Made by a program: the position numbers and the translations under genes. The notes under the pieces are model-generated. The model saw only the letters and a program-made list of their open reading frames with translations, was not told the DNA's origin and made no database searches. This document shows, one piece after another, positions 1 to 5,297 of a stretch of DNA of 5,297 bases (position 1 is the stretch's first letter; each line of letters begins with the position of its first letter). The DNA is taken from assembly GCA_002423905.1 (NCBI GenBank), contig DIVC01000068.1, forward strand, positions 7,357 through 12,653. Reading direction: 5' to 3'. The DNA comes from Idiomarina sp. UBA6142. GTDB taxonomy: Bacteria; Pseudomonadota; Gammaproteobacteria; Enterobacterales; Alteromonadaceae.

Positions 1-2093
1 CTATCTTTACCACCGAAAATTTCAACCGGCTGAATCAATGCGCAACCAGTAATGTTCTCGTTGGCTTGACCACTTGGACAAGTAGCTGGGTCAGCTAAAT
101 CAAGACCAGTGTATGGCAGTTCCTGCACACCATTAAACAGCTGGTTGAACGATGGCACTTTAAAGCCTGAGCTAAATGCACCACGGAACATCAGGTCGTC
201 GGTTGGGCGATAGTTAAACGACACTTTCGGGTTGGTGGTTCCACCAAAACCGCTGTAATGGTCGTAACGACTCGCCAAGGTCACCCCAAGATTATCGGTA
301 AACGGTAGATAAGCTTCAACAAACACCGCTTTGATATCGCGTTTTACGTTATCAAGGGCGTTGGCATCGTCAAATGGAGCAAGGAAGATAGCGCGTCTAG
401 TGGCACGCTCATCACCATTAAAGGCGAATTCTTCGCGACGTAAGTCAACCCCGGCAGCAACTTGCACAACACCACCGCCAAGTTCCATAGAATCAACATC
501 ACCGGAAATCACCGCATCTATTTGCGTAGTACTACTCACCCCGCCGTAGAGCTTCACGCCGCGCGCTGAGGCGGCATTAAGATCTTGCATGGCTGCAGCA
601 GTTTGAGATTGGCCTGGGAGCAGGAAGGGGTTGAGGTTACCACCACCGAGCGCGGCAACAAAGCCATCGGTATAGTAATAACCGTTGCCAAGTAGTGACT
701 CAGATTCGTTCTCTGAATAGCCAAAACCAACCGCGTAATCCCAAGTTCCAATCATACCCTCAGCGCCTAATTGTAGACGATAGGAATCGGTAGTGGTTTC
801 AATTTCGCGGTTACCACACGGAATACAACGCCAGCGGTAGGCAATAGGGGCGCCGTAGTTGAGCTGTGCCGGATTAAAATAAGCGGCTAAGGCATTATAA
901 ACTAAATCGTATGAAACGCCGGTGCTTGGGTACCATGAAGAAGGTCCAAACGTGGCACTTGGCGATACCTGGTAGGCTTCAAATGATTTAGCCACCTCAA
1001 CCCGTGAGCCGACTAACTCAATAAATACTTCATGATTATCGGCAACAGCAAAGGTCGCACGTGATACGAAGTCAATACTTTCTTGCGGCTGTAAAATACT
1101 TTGTGCTTGCGGATAATCCCACGCACACGCATATTTTGAACCGGCAACACCCCATAAGCGATAACCATATGGGCCCATCATATCACCGCCACTCTCACAG
1201 CCGGCAGCACCAGGTAGATTGAGAATGTTAATCGCCGACATGTTGCCACCACCGGCTGGGTCAGTCAGGCCGGCGCTGCCAATTAAGTTCGTCTGGCTGT
1301 TGTTAAAGACAGTGGCAAACGGGGTACCGCGGGTATCAGGCGAGAGGCCGCGCTCAGGCTGGAAGGTATTGGCAAAGTCACGGTCGGTACCACGTAAAAT
1401 AGTATTTTTCTTGTACGATACAGTAGCAAATACGTTGTAGCCATCTTCGAGGAGATCACCGGCACCAAATAATGCGCTGGTACGGTAGATATTGCCGCCG
1501 CCGGCTTCGGTGACGTCAACAAAGGCGGACAAGTCAGCGCCTTGATAGTCACGTTTGGTGATGAAGTTGATAACCCCACCAATTGCGTCCGTACCATAGA
1601 CGGCAGAGGCACCGTCACGGAGCACTTCTACGCGCTCTAAAGCTGCAAACGGAATTGAATTGAGATCCACCGCGCGACCTTTCAAACCGTGAGTTGCTAC
1701 GCGGCGGCCATTTAATAACACCAGCGTTGCATCAGCGCCTTGGCCACGTAAATTGGCGCCAGAAACACCATTGTTGCCACGTTGTTCGGCAGAAACGATA
1801 CCGTTGTTACTGGCTAAGTTATCAGCGCCGTTACCAGCGATGTTAAGTTGTAACATTAATTGTTCGGCAGAAGTGATGCCTTGTGCATCCATTTCAGCGC
1901 GAGTGAACACCGTCAGCGGCAAATCGCCTTCCAACGTTGTTCGTTTGATACTGGATCCGGTTACCCGAATACGTTCGACATTTTTGTCATCTTGCTTTTC
2001 AACGTTATCACCTTGGTTTACATCTTGGGCTAGTGCTGGGCCACAAACCAGTGACGTTAAACTCAGCATGAGTGCTATTTTATTGAGTTTCAC
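1..2093 (-). CDS. TonB-dependent outer-membrane receptor, C-terminus beyond window
   Basis: Ligand-gated outer-membrane transporter powered by TonB-ExbB-ExbD; the substrate cannot be read from the sequence. The minus-strand frame is open from a GTG at 2093-2091 to position 1 (697 full codons), so the C-terminal part of the barrel is missing. The GTG is chosen because GGAGA lies 7 bases upstream (2101-2105) and because translation begins with a good signal peptide: KLNK, a hydrophobic stretch, then a likely cleavage after ALA (residue 22/23). A TonB-box-like segment ERIRVTGSSIKR (40-51) follows. The plug spans about 55-180 and carries the typical LVLLNGRRV (124-132) and LRDGASAVYGTDAIGGVINF (158-177) motifs. 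Barrel strands follow, ending in the window with PVEIFGGKD, a familiar late-barrel motif of this family. Six cysteines (299, 323, 423, 426, 672, 684) probably lie in surface loops. It is divergent from the GH3 gene. Its 5' leader has several dyads that may control it. Family assignment is secure; a glycan substrate is only suggested by the neighbour. Confidence 0.95.
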   Translation of the reverse strand, partial: MKLNKIALMLSLTSLVCGPALAQDVNQGDNVEKQDDKNVERIRVTGSSIKRTTLEGDLPLTVFTRAEMDAQGITSAEQLMLQLNIAGNGADNLASNNGIVSAEQRGNNGVSGANLRGQGADATLVLLNGRRVATHGLKGRAVDLNSIPFAALERVEVLRDGASAVYGTDAIGGVINFITKRDYQGADLSAFVDVTEAGGGNIYRTSALFGAGDLLEDGYNVFATVSYKKNTILRGTDRDFANTFQPERGLSPDTRGTPFATVFNNSQTNLIGSAGLTDPAGGGNMSAINILNLPGAAGCESGGDMMGPYGYRLWGVAGSKYACAWDYPQAQSILQPQESIDFVSRATFAVADNHEVFIELVGSRVEVAKSFEAYQVSPSATFGPSSWYPSTGVSYDLVYNALAAYFNPAQLNYGAPIAYRWRCIPCGNREIETTTDSYRLQLGAEGMIGTWDYAVGFGYSENESESLLGNGYYYTDGFVAALGGGNLNPFLLPGQSQTAAAMQDLNAASARGVKLYGGVSSTTQIDAVISGDVDSMELGGGVVQVAAGVDLRREEFAFNGDERATRRAIFLAPFDDANALDNVKRDIKAVFVEAYLPFTDNLGVTLASRYDHYSGFGGTTNPKVSFNYRPTDDLMFRGAFSSGFKVPSFNQLFNGVQELPYTGLDLADPATCPSGQANENITGCALIQPVEIFGGKD

Positions 2094-2100
2094 GGGCTGT

Positions 2101-2105
2101 TCTCC
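2101..2105 (-). promoter_or_regulatory. Ribosome binding site of the TonB-dependent receptor
   Basis: GGAGA on the minus strand, 7 bases before the GTG at 2093. It decides in favour of this GTG over the in-frame ATG at codon 9, which would cut off the positively charged start of the signal peptide. Confidence 0.7.
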
Positions 2106-2149
2106 ACTTGATTGTTTGTTGATTTAAGTTAGTTATTATTAGGTTATGC

Positions 2150-2166
2150 TATCGGTAGTACCGATA
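2150..2166. promoter_or_regulatory. 17-bp perfect palindrome, candidate operator
   Basis: TATCGGTA-G-TACCGATA is a perfect odd-centred palindrome whose inner edge is 57 bases upstream of the receptor GTG. Its core GGT-AGT-ACC fits the loose GT-N3-AC pattern bound by FadR-subfamily GntR regulators (known family pattern), so an operator for such a repressor is possible. In RNA it would form a 7-bp stem with a 3-base loop. The symmetry is directly seen; the function is inferred. Confidence 0.5.
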
Positions 2167-2167
2167 A

Positions 2168-2180
2168 CGCACGACGTGCG
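2168..2180. repeat. 13-bp perfect palindrome next to the 17-bp one
   Basis: CGCACG-A-CGTGCG is a perfect odd-centred palindrome separated by one base from the 17-bp palindrome. Their centres (2158 and 2174) are 16 bases apart, about one and a half helical turns. It is GC-rich within a generally AT-rich region. In the receptor transcript it would form a 5-bp stem with a 3-base loop. It could be a second operator or part of an RNA structure. Confidence 0.45.
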
Positions 2181-2231
2181 CGAGGGTTCTCCCACAGCAT
2201 TCCATTCTGGAACTTTTTCGTTCTCTTGTTA

Positions 2232-2259
2232 GGTATAAGCTAAAAAATAAATTATTCAA
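2232..2259 (-). promoter_or_regulatory. Candidate sigma70-type promoter of the receptor
   Basis: On the minus strand there is a -35-like TTGAAT (2259-2254) and a -10-like TATACC (2237-2232) with 16 bases between them, in an AT-rich setting. Transcription would begin near 2225 and give a leader of about 130 bases that contains all the palindromes at 2150-2212. The hexamers match the consensus only partly, so the call is moderate. Confidence 0.4.
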
Positions 2260-2312
2260 GCTTTTTAACTCTATCCACTGTAGACCCGAGTGTCAAAAAA
2301 ATCCACCATTGC

Positions 2313-2338
2313 TGACTAAGTATAGGCATAATTAGTCA
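2313..2338. promoter_or_regulatory. Dyad TGACTAA-N12-TTAGTCA with a -10-like element
   Basis: Two perfect 7-bp inverted arms (2313-2319 and 2332-2338) flank 12 bases. A -10-like CATAAT (2327-2332) on the plus strand lies within it, without a good -35 at normal spacing, as expected for an activator-dependent or weak promoter. If this -10 is used, transcription of the GH3 gene would begin near 2339, just before the FNR-type box. The dyad is seen; its binding protein is unknown. Confidence 0.35.
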
Positions 2339-2342
2339 TGTA

Positions 2343-2356
2343 TTGATGCGGATCAA
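2343..2356. promoter_or_regulatory. Perfect FNR/EtrA-type binding site
   Basis: TTGATGCGGATCAA matches the full FNR (Anr/EtrA) consensus TTGAT-N4-ATCAA with no mismatch. FNR is an oxygen-sensing Fe-S regulator of the CRP family. The site is centred at 2349.5, 80 bases before the preferred GH3 start codon and 35 before the alternative one. A class II activating arrangement (centre at -41.5) would put the transcription start near 2391, downstream of ATG 2385, but I see no good -10 near 2379. If the CATAAT at 2327-2332 is the -10, the site would lie just downstream of the start and would repress. Confidence 0.6.
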
Positions 2357-2421
2357 CGATTCAAAATAAGCCGAGAGCGAACTGATGATTTGGAATATTT
2401 TATTTAACAGAGCATTCTCAC

Positions 2422-2425
2422 GAGG
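2422..2425 (+). promoter_or_regulatory. Ribosome binding site supporting the GH3 start at 2430
   Basis: GAGG lies 4 bases before ATG 2430, slightly close. The competing upstream ATG at 2385 has only GAGAG (2373-2377), 7 bases away. The choice rests mostly on the lipoprotein signal peptide, which is of normal length only from 2430. Confidence 0.5.
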
Positions 2426-2429
2426 TTCT

Positions 2430-4283
2430 ATGCAGCGCTTTAGAACGCTATTGCAGTGGTTCTGTGGTGGGGCCTTAGCGCTCGCAATCAGTGCTTGCAG
2501 TTACCCTGTCAGCCGTGACGATAAGGCCAGTCTTGAGTATCTGCTGGGGCAGAAATTAATGCTCGATCTGCGCTATTTTTGCCATCAGCATGATACTGAG
2601 CAAGTTTGTCGCCAGCCATTACTCAAGCTACCCGAGGCATTGGCCGAGGTGTTGCGCCGAGGGCAAATAGGTGGCGTGATCTTGTTTGCCGATAATATTC
2701 AGGAGACCCGGCAAACCATGACCTTGATCGACGATATGCAGCAGGTGATGCGCGAAGCAGGGCTGCCGCCGCTATTGATTGCCGTTGATCAAGAGGGTGG
2801 CCGAGTGGCGCGCTTACCAGAGGATATGCTGGTGCGCTTTGGCGGCAATATGGCGCTTGGTGCCAGCGCTGCAGTAAAGGGTACCACACTGGCAACCCAA
2901 GTGGCCGAGCTGCAGGCGCAGCGCCTAAAGCAGTTGGGTTTTAATGTCAATTTTGCGCCCACGGTGGATGTCAACATCAACCCTCAGAATCCAGTCATTA
3001 ATGTCCGTAGTTATGGCGAGTCACCACAACAAGTTGCTCGTCTCGGGCAAGCTACGGTTGCGGCCTTGCAGCAACAGGGTGTGGCCAGTGCACTCAAACA
3101 CTTTCCAGGACATGGCGACACACTGGTTGATAGTCACATTGGTCTGCCACGAGTCGATCATGATCGCGCCACCATTGATGCAGTCGATTTGTTACCGTTT
3201 CAGCAGATTATTGCTAGCGCATCGGCGCCAGCATTATTGATGACCGCTCATATTCAATATCCGCAACTTGACAGCAGCACCTTTGTAACTGATGACGGTC
3301 GCCAGATCATTGTCCCAGCAACCATGTCACGCGCTATTATCACCGATTTACTCCGCGGTGACTTAGGCTACCAAGGAGTGGTTATCAGCGACGCGCTTGA
3401 TATGGCCGGCGTGGCTCAATACTATTCCCCGTTGCAAGCCACATTGGCGACTTTTGCCGCGGGTGTCGACATTGCGCTGATGCCGTTTAAACTGCGCAAT
3501 GATGACGACATTGAGGAATTTTGGCGGTTTCAACAGCAACTAGTAACGGCACTAAGCCAGCAACCACGGGCCGAACTCGAGCAATCGCTGGCTCGTATTA
3601 ACGCGCTCAAACAACGTTTCCTAGCCGACGTCGATCACAGTCACTCGCTACAAACCCGTATCGAGGCTTTTGAGACTCGTGATCGTGCATTTGAATTGGC
3701 TCTACAGGACCACTTAGCGAGCGCGGCGACTACCTTGATTTATGATACGGGTGTGCTGCCACTAACCCAACCACACTGGCACTGGTTAATGCCAGACGCA
3801 TTGCGGTGTCAGGCGGCGCTCCATGCGCTTGCCGCAGAGAAGTCGGAATATAGTGCTGATTGTATCAGTTTGGCCCATTTACCGAGCCTGCCGGAGGAAA
3901 GCTATTGGCGTGATGATGCGGTCATTATTGTCGGCGATATTACGCCTGCGCATAGTCTAGCTGAATTAGGGGGGATGGACGATATCCATACCGCCAGACC
4001 ACGGGCAACTGCGGCTGCACGCCAAGCATGGTTGCAGCAAGCGCTGACGGGTCGCTCCCAAGTAGTGGTTTATGCCACATTGCGCAGCCCTTATAGTGCT
4101 GCGGATTTTACCGACTACGCGGATGCTGCCACAGCAAGTTTTGATTATTCGGCATTTCAGGATGACCAAGCTGGTGTTACCAGCCCAGCGATACGGGCGT
4201 TGGTGCAGGCGTTGCTAAATAATGACTGGCCAGGAACGCTGCCGGTAACCGTCAGTCTACCGGCTGAGCTGCTCAAGCAGTAA
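2430..4283 (+). CDS. GH3 beta-N-acetylhexosaminidase, exported NagZ-type lipoprotein
   Basis: Predicted to hydrolyse terminal beta-linked N-acetylglucosamine from peptidoglycan fragments or chito-oligosaccharides, in the periplasm or at the outer membrane. From ATG 2430 the product has 617 residues. It starts with a lipoprotein signal ending in LAISAC, with lipid-bearing Cys23 and Ser at +2, which in gammaproteobacteria usually means outer-membrane sorting. The GH3 TIM barrel covers about 35-400: DQEGGRV at 120-126, KHFPGHGDT at 223-231, then the Asp-Ser-His loop (D234, H236) that supplies the acid/base dyad of NagZ enzymes, and the nucleophile in ISDALDM (D321). A second alpha/beta domain (about 430-617) includes VVYATLRSPYS, as in two-domain NagZ proteins. 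The length resembles the exported Bacillus NagZ (about 640) rather than the cytoplasmic single-domain NagZ (about 340). Cys51/Cys60 may form a disulfide. An in-frame ATG at 2385 would add 15 residues and an unusually long signal n-region. The 3' end overlaps the convergent dehydrogenase gene. GH3 membership is very secure; the natural substrate is not. Confidence 0.93.
   Translation: MQRFRTLLQWFCGGALALAISACSYPVSRDDKASLEYLLGQKLMLDLRYFCHQHDTEQVCRQPLLKLPEALAEVLRRGQIGGVILFADNIQETRQTMTLIDDMQQVMREAGLPPLLIAVDQEGGRVARLPEDMLVRFGGNMALGASAAVKGTTLATQVAELQAQRLKQLGFNVNFAPTVDVNINPQNPVINVRSYGESPQQVARLGQATVAALQQQGVASALKHFPGHGDTLVDSHIGLPRVDHDRATIDAVDLLPFQQIIASASAPALLMTAHIQYPQLDSSTFVTDDGRQIIVPATMSRAIITDLLRGDLGYQGVVISDALDMAGVAQYYSPLQATLATFAAGVDIALMPFKLRNDDDIEEFWRFQQQLVTALSQQPRAELEQSLARINALKQRFLADVDHSHSLQTRIEAFETRDRAFELALQDHLASAATTLIYDTGVLPLTQPHWHWLMPDALRCQAALHALAAEKSEYSADCISLAHLPSLPEESYWRDDAVIIVGDITPAHSLAELGGMDDIHTARPRATAAARQAWLQQALTGRSQVVVYATLRSPYSAADFTDYADAATASFDYSAFQDDQAGVTSPAIRALVQALLNNDWPGTLPVTVSLPAELLKQ
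4241..4264. repeat. Inverted repeat at the convergent gene ends
   Basis: GCCGGTA (4241-4247) and TACCGGC (4258-4264) are perfect 7-base inverted arms around 10 bases. The 3' arm covers most of the stop codon of the minus-strand gene, and the whole lies inside the end of the GH3 gene. No T-run follows on either strand, so it is not a standard intrinsic terminator. It might still form a 3'-end hairpin on one or both transcripts. Confidence 0.35.
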
Positions 4284-5297
4284 GGCAATATGCTGATAGT
4301 TTACCCCGCTGTGATGACTGAGACCAATTTCGCAACTGCGGTTATTACTGACCGCATAACGACAATCAGCCGGCACTTGCGCAGCTAACGGCGCCAGTGC
4401 TGCAGCATTTAATTGCGGCTCAGTAAAGCCTTTATCACCGGCAAAACCGCAACAATAGATGCCAGTTGGCTCAATCACGCGGTTACTACAATGGTGCGCT
4501 AGTGCGCGCAGTGCAACGCCTTGATCAAGATGGCGACTACTACAGGTGACATGGAGTAACAACGGTTCATTGAGTGGTGTGAGCGATAATTTCGCAACCA
4601 CTCGGTGCTGCAGAAAATCACTGAGCTCGAGTACTTGTAGCCCGGCTAAATCCTGAAATTGCAGTGCGCAAGCGCTGGCATCAACGATTACCGGCCAGCG
4701 TCCTTGTTCGGTAAGCTGCCATAATTGCTGATAACTGGCTTGGCGCCGTTCTGCAGCAATATCAGCATGACCTTTGCTTAACCACGGCTGTCCACAGCAA
4801 TGATCGGCTTGCTCGGTCAGCCAGCGTACACCAATACCCGCACGTTGGCACAACTGCTGAACAGCTTCTGGTAAGGTTAATTCAGCGGAGCTGGCAAACA
4901 GACGGTTGGCACAACCTGACCAATACACGACTTGCTCGGCAAGCTGGCCATCATCGGATGTTAAAGGCTTGGTTACGGCGGGTTTTGGCAAGCTTGGTAT
5001 GCGCTTTGGGGGTAACAACCGCTGTAGCGGTTGCAGCGCTGCTACCGCGAAGCGCGCTATTGCTAAGCTGCTGCCCAAGTGTGCGGCAGTCCAACGAGCG
5101 AGTGGTGCCGCGGGGGCTTGTTGTGCTCGAAGTTGTTGAATCCATTGACCGGTATTAATGCCAACTGGGCAACTAGGTTGGCATAAGCCAGTGGCGGCGC
5201 AGGAATCTATGCCCAGCTGCTGAAATGCCTGTTCCACCTGCTGCTGTTCAGCGGGTTCTAGCTGTTGCTGGCGGCGGCGGAGGGCAATACGCTGTCG
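4257..5297 (-). CDS. D-lactate dehydrogenase (Dld-II type), C-terminal Fe-S/CCG part, N-terminus beyond window
   Basis: Predicted quinone-linked FAD/[4Fe-4S] enzyme oxidising D-lactate to pyruvate at the inner face of the cytoplasmic membrane. The frame is open from the window edge for 346 residues to TAG at 4259-4257. The edge reads RQRIALRRR, the segment that in this family follows a first Fe-S motif, which should lie just outside. Then comes a cysteine motif C33-x5-C39-x3-C43-P followed by VGINTG, typical of Dld-II proteins. Two cysteine-rich CCG-type repeats follow: SGC (C129) with CCGQP (167-171), and TCSSRH (C252) with CCGFAGDKGF (282-291). DASAC (C210) and SNNRSCEIGLSHHSG near the C-terminus also fit. 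The GTG at 5237 is an internal codon, not the start, because conserved sequence continues upstream. Other FAD/Fe-S oxidases such as the YdiJ type (D-2-hydroxyglutarate) or GlpC-like subunits are the alternatives; the end motifs favour Dld-II. It converges on the GH3 gene with a 27-base overlap and no obvious terminator. Confidence 0.85.
   Translation of the reverse strand, partial: RQRIALRRRQQQLEPAEQQQVEQAFQQLGIDSCAATGLCQPSCPVGINTGQWIQQLRAQQAPAAPLARWTAAHLGSSLAIARFAVAALQPLQRLLPPKRIPSLPKPAVTKPLTSDDGQLAEQVVYWSGCANRLFASSAELTLPEAVQQLCQRAGIGVRWLTEQADHCCGQPWLSKGHADIAAERRQASYQQLWQLTEQGRWPVIVDASACALQFQDLAGLQVLELSDFLQHRVVAKLSLTPLNEPLLLHVTCSSRHLDQGVALRALAHHCSNRVIEPTGIYCCGFAGDKGFTEPQLNAAALAPLAAQVPADCRYAVSNNRSCEIGLSHHSGVNYQHIALLLEQLSR

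Larger units (their letters stand above)
2146..2212 (-). promoter_or_regulatory. Possible branched RNA structure in the receptor leader
   Basis: Read as minus-strand RNA this segment offers, in order: UUCCA-GAA-UGGAA (2212-2200), a closing helix AUGCU (2200-2196) with AGCAU (2150-2146), and inside it GGG-AGAA-CCC (2193-2184), CGCAC-GUC-GUGCG (2180-2168) and the hairpin UCGGU-ACU-ACCGA plus flanks (2166-2150). The helix ends share a base at 2150 and at 2200, so not all pairs can form fully at once. It resembles no riboswitch class that I recognise. The pairings are visible; formation and regulation are inferred, and operator palindromes would explain part of it equally well. Confidence 0.3.
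2094..2429. other. Divergent intergenic regulatory region
   Basis: This stretch of 336 bases separates the divergent starts of the receptor (minus) and the GH3 lipoprotein gene (plus). It is AT-rich in the middle (about 2218-2270) and contains no convincing gene. It holds the receptor ribosome binding site, a cluster of short perfect palindromes (2150-2212), a candidate receptor promoter (2232-2259), a dyad (2313-2338), a perfect FNR-type box (2343-2356) and the GH3 ribosome binding site. If the GH3 gene were instead to start at the upstream in-frame ATG at 2385, the region would be 45 bases shorter. Confidence 0.8.

Noticed and set aside
1283..1618. Minus-strand open frame of 111 codons
   Set aside because: It is out of frame within the receptor gene, whose own frame is continuous through this region with plug-domain motifs.
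1753..2127. Plus-strand open frame of 124 codons opposite the receptor start
   Set aside because: It is antisense to the signal peptide and plug domain of a clear TonB receptor and has no recognisable domain; a shadow frame.
2200..2217. Plus-strand terminator: TTCCA-TTC-TGGAA followed by CTTTTT
   Set aside because: The stem is only 5 bp and AT-rich, and no plus-strand gene lies upstream for it to end.
2237..2263. AAGCT/AGCTT arms in the AT-rich segment as a regulatory dyad
   Set aside because: Only five bases long and surrounded by A/T runs, where such matches arise easily.
2385..2429. GH3 gene starting at ATG 2385
   Set aside because: It is possible, but it gives a lipoprotein signal with an over-long n-region and depends on a weak GAGAG site. 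ATG 2430 gives a normal signal peptide with GAGG upstream. I kept 2430 with moderate certainty.
4241..4264. Bidirectional intrinsic terminator between the convergent genes
   Set aside because: The 7-bp inverted arms are real, but neither strand has a T-run after the hairpin and the repeat lies inside coding sequence, so it is listed only as a repeat.
5235..5237. GTG at 5237 as the true start of the dehydrogenase
   Set aside because: The same frame continues open to the window edge with family-typical sequence (RQRI and arginine-rich residues), and the flavin domain is otherwise missing, so the gene extends beyond the window.
5238..5280. Triplet-rich stretch (CTG and GCG runs) as a repeat element
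   Set aside because: It encodes a Gln- and Arg-rich linker in the dehydrogenase frame; the runs are short and interrupted, so composition explains them.

Overview
The window reads as chromosomal DNA of a marine gammaproteobacterium, most likely from the Alteromonadales (Idiomarina/Pseudidiomarina- or Shewanella-like). This is inferred from the gene types: a large sugar-type TonB-dependent receptor, an exported two-domain GH3 hexosaminidase lipoprotein, and a Dld-II-type D-lactate dehydrogenase. No taxonomic marker gene is present, so the assignment is tentative.

Layout: three protein genes fill about 94% of the window, and two run off its ends. (1) Positions 1-2093, minus strand: N-terminal ~697 residues of a TonB-dependent outer-membrane receptor with signal peptide, TonB-box-like segment, plug domain and much of the barrel; its C-terminal end lies beyond position 1. 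(2) Positions 2094-2429: a divergent intergenic region rich in dyads. (3) Positions 2430-4283, plus strand: a complete GH3 beta-N-acetylhexosaminidase (exported NagZ type) with a lipoprotein signal. (4) Positions 4257-5297, minus strand: the C-terminal 346 residues of an Fe-S/CCG-domain D-lactate dehydrogenase whose flavin-binding part lies beyond position 5297. The GH3 gene and the dehydrogenase gene converge and overlap by 27 bases at their 3' ends.

The intergenic region is the most information-dense non-coding part. It holds a perfect match to the FNR/EtrA consensus (TTGAT-N4-ATCAA, 2343-2356) just upstream of the GH3 gene, another long dyad (2313-2338), a plausible sigma70-type promoter for the receptor, and a cluster of tight palindromes at 2150-2212. 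That cluster can be read either as operators or as a branched RNA leader of the receptor mRNA.

How the genes may work together (inference): the receptor could import a glycan or muropeptide fragment, the exported GH3 enzyme could release terminal GlcNAc, and the dehydrogenase could oxidise D-lactate, which is a product of MurNAc catabolism. Each gene is also common alone, so this link is a hypothesis. I see no CRISPR array, tRNA, rRNA, insertion sequence or defence system. The window is mostly ordinary metabolic DNA, with regulatory DNA as its unusual part.
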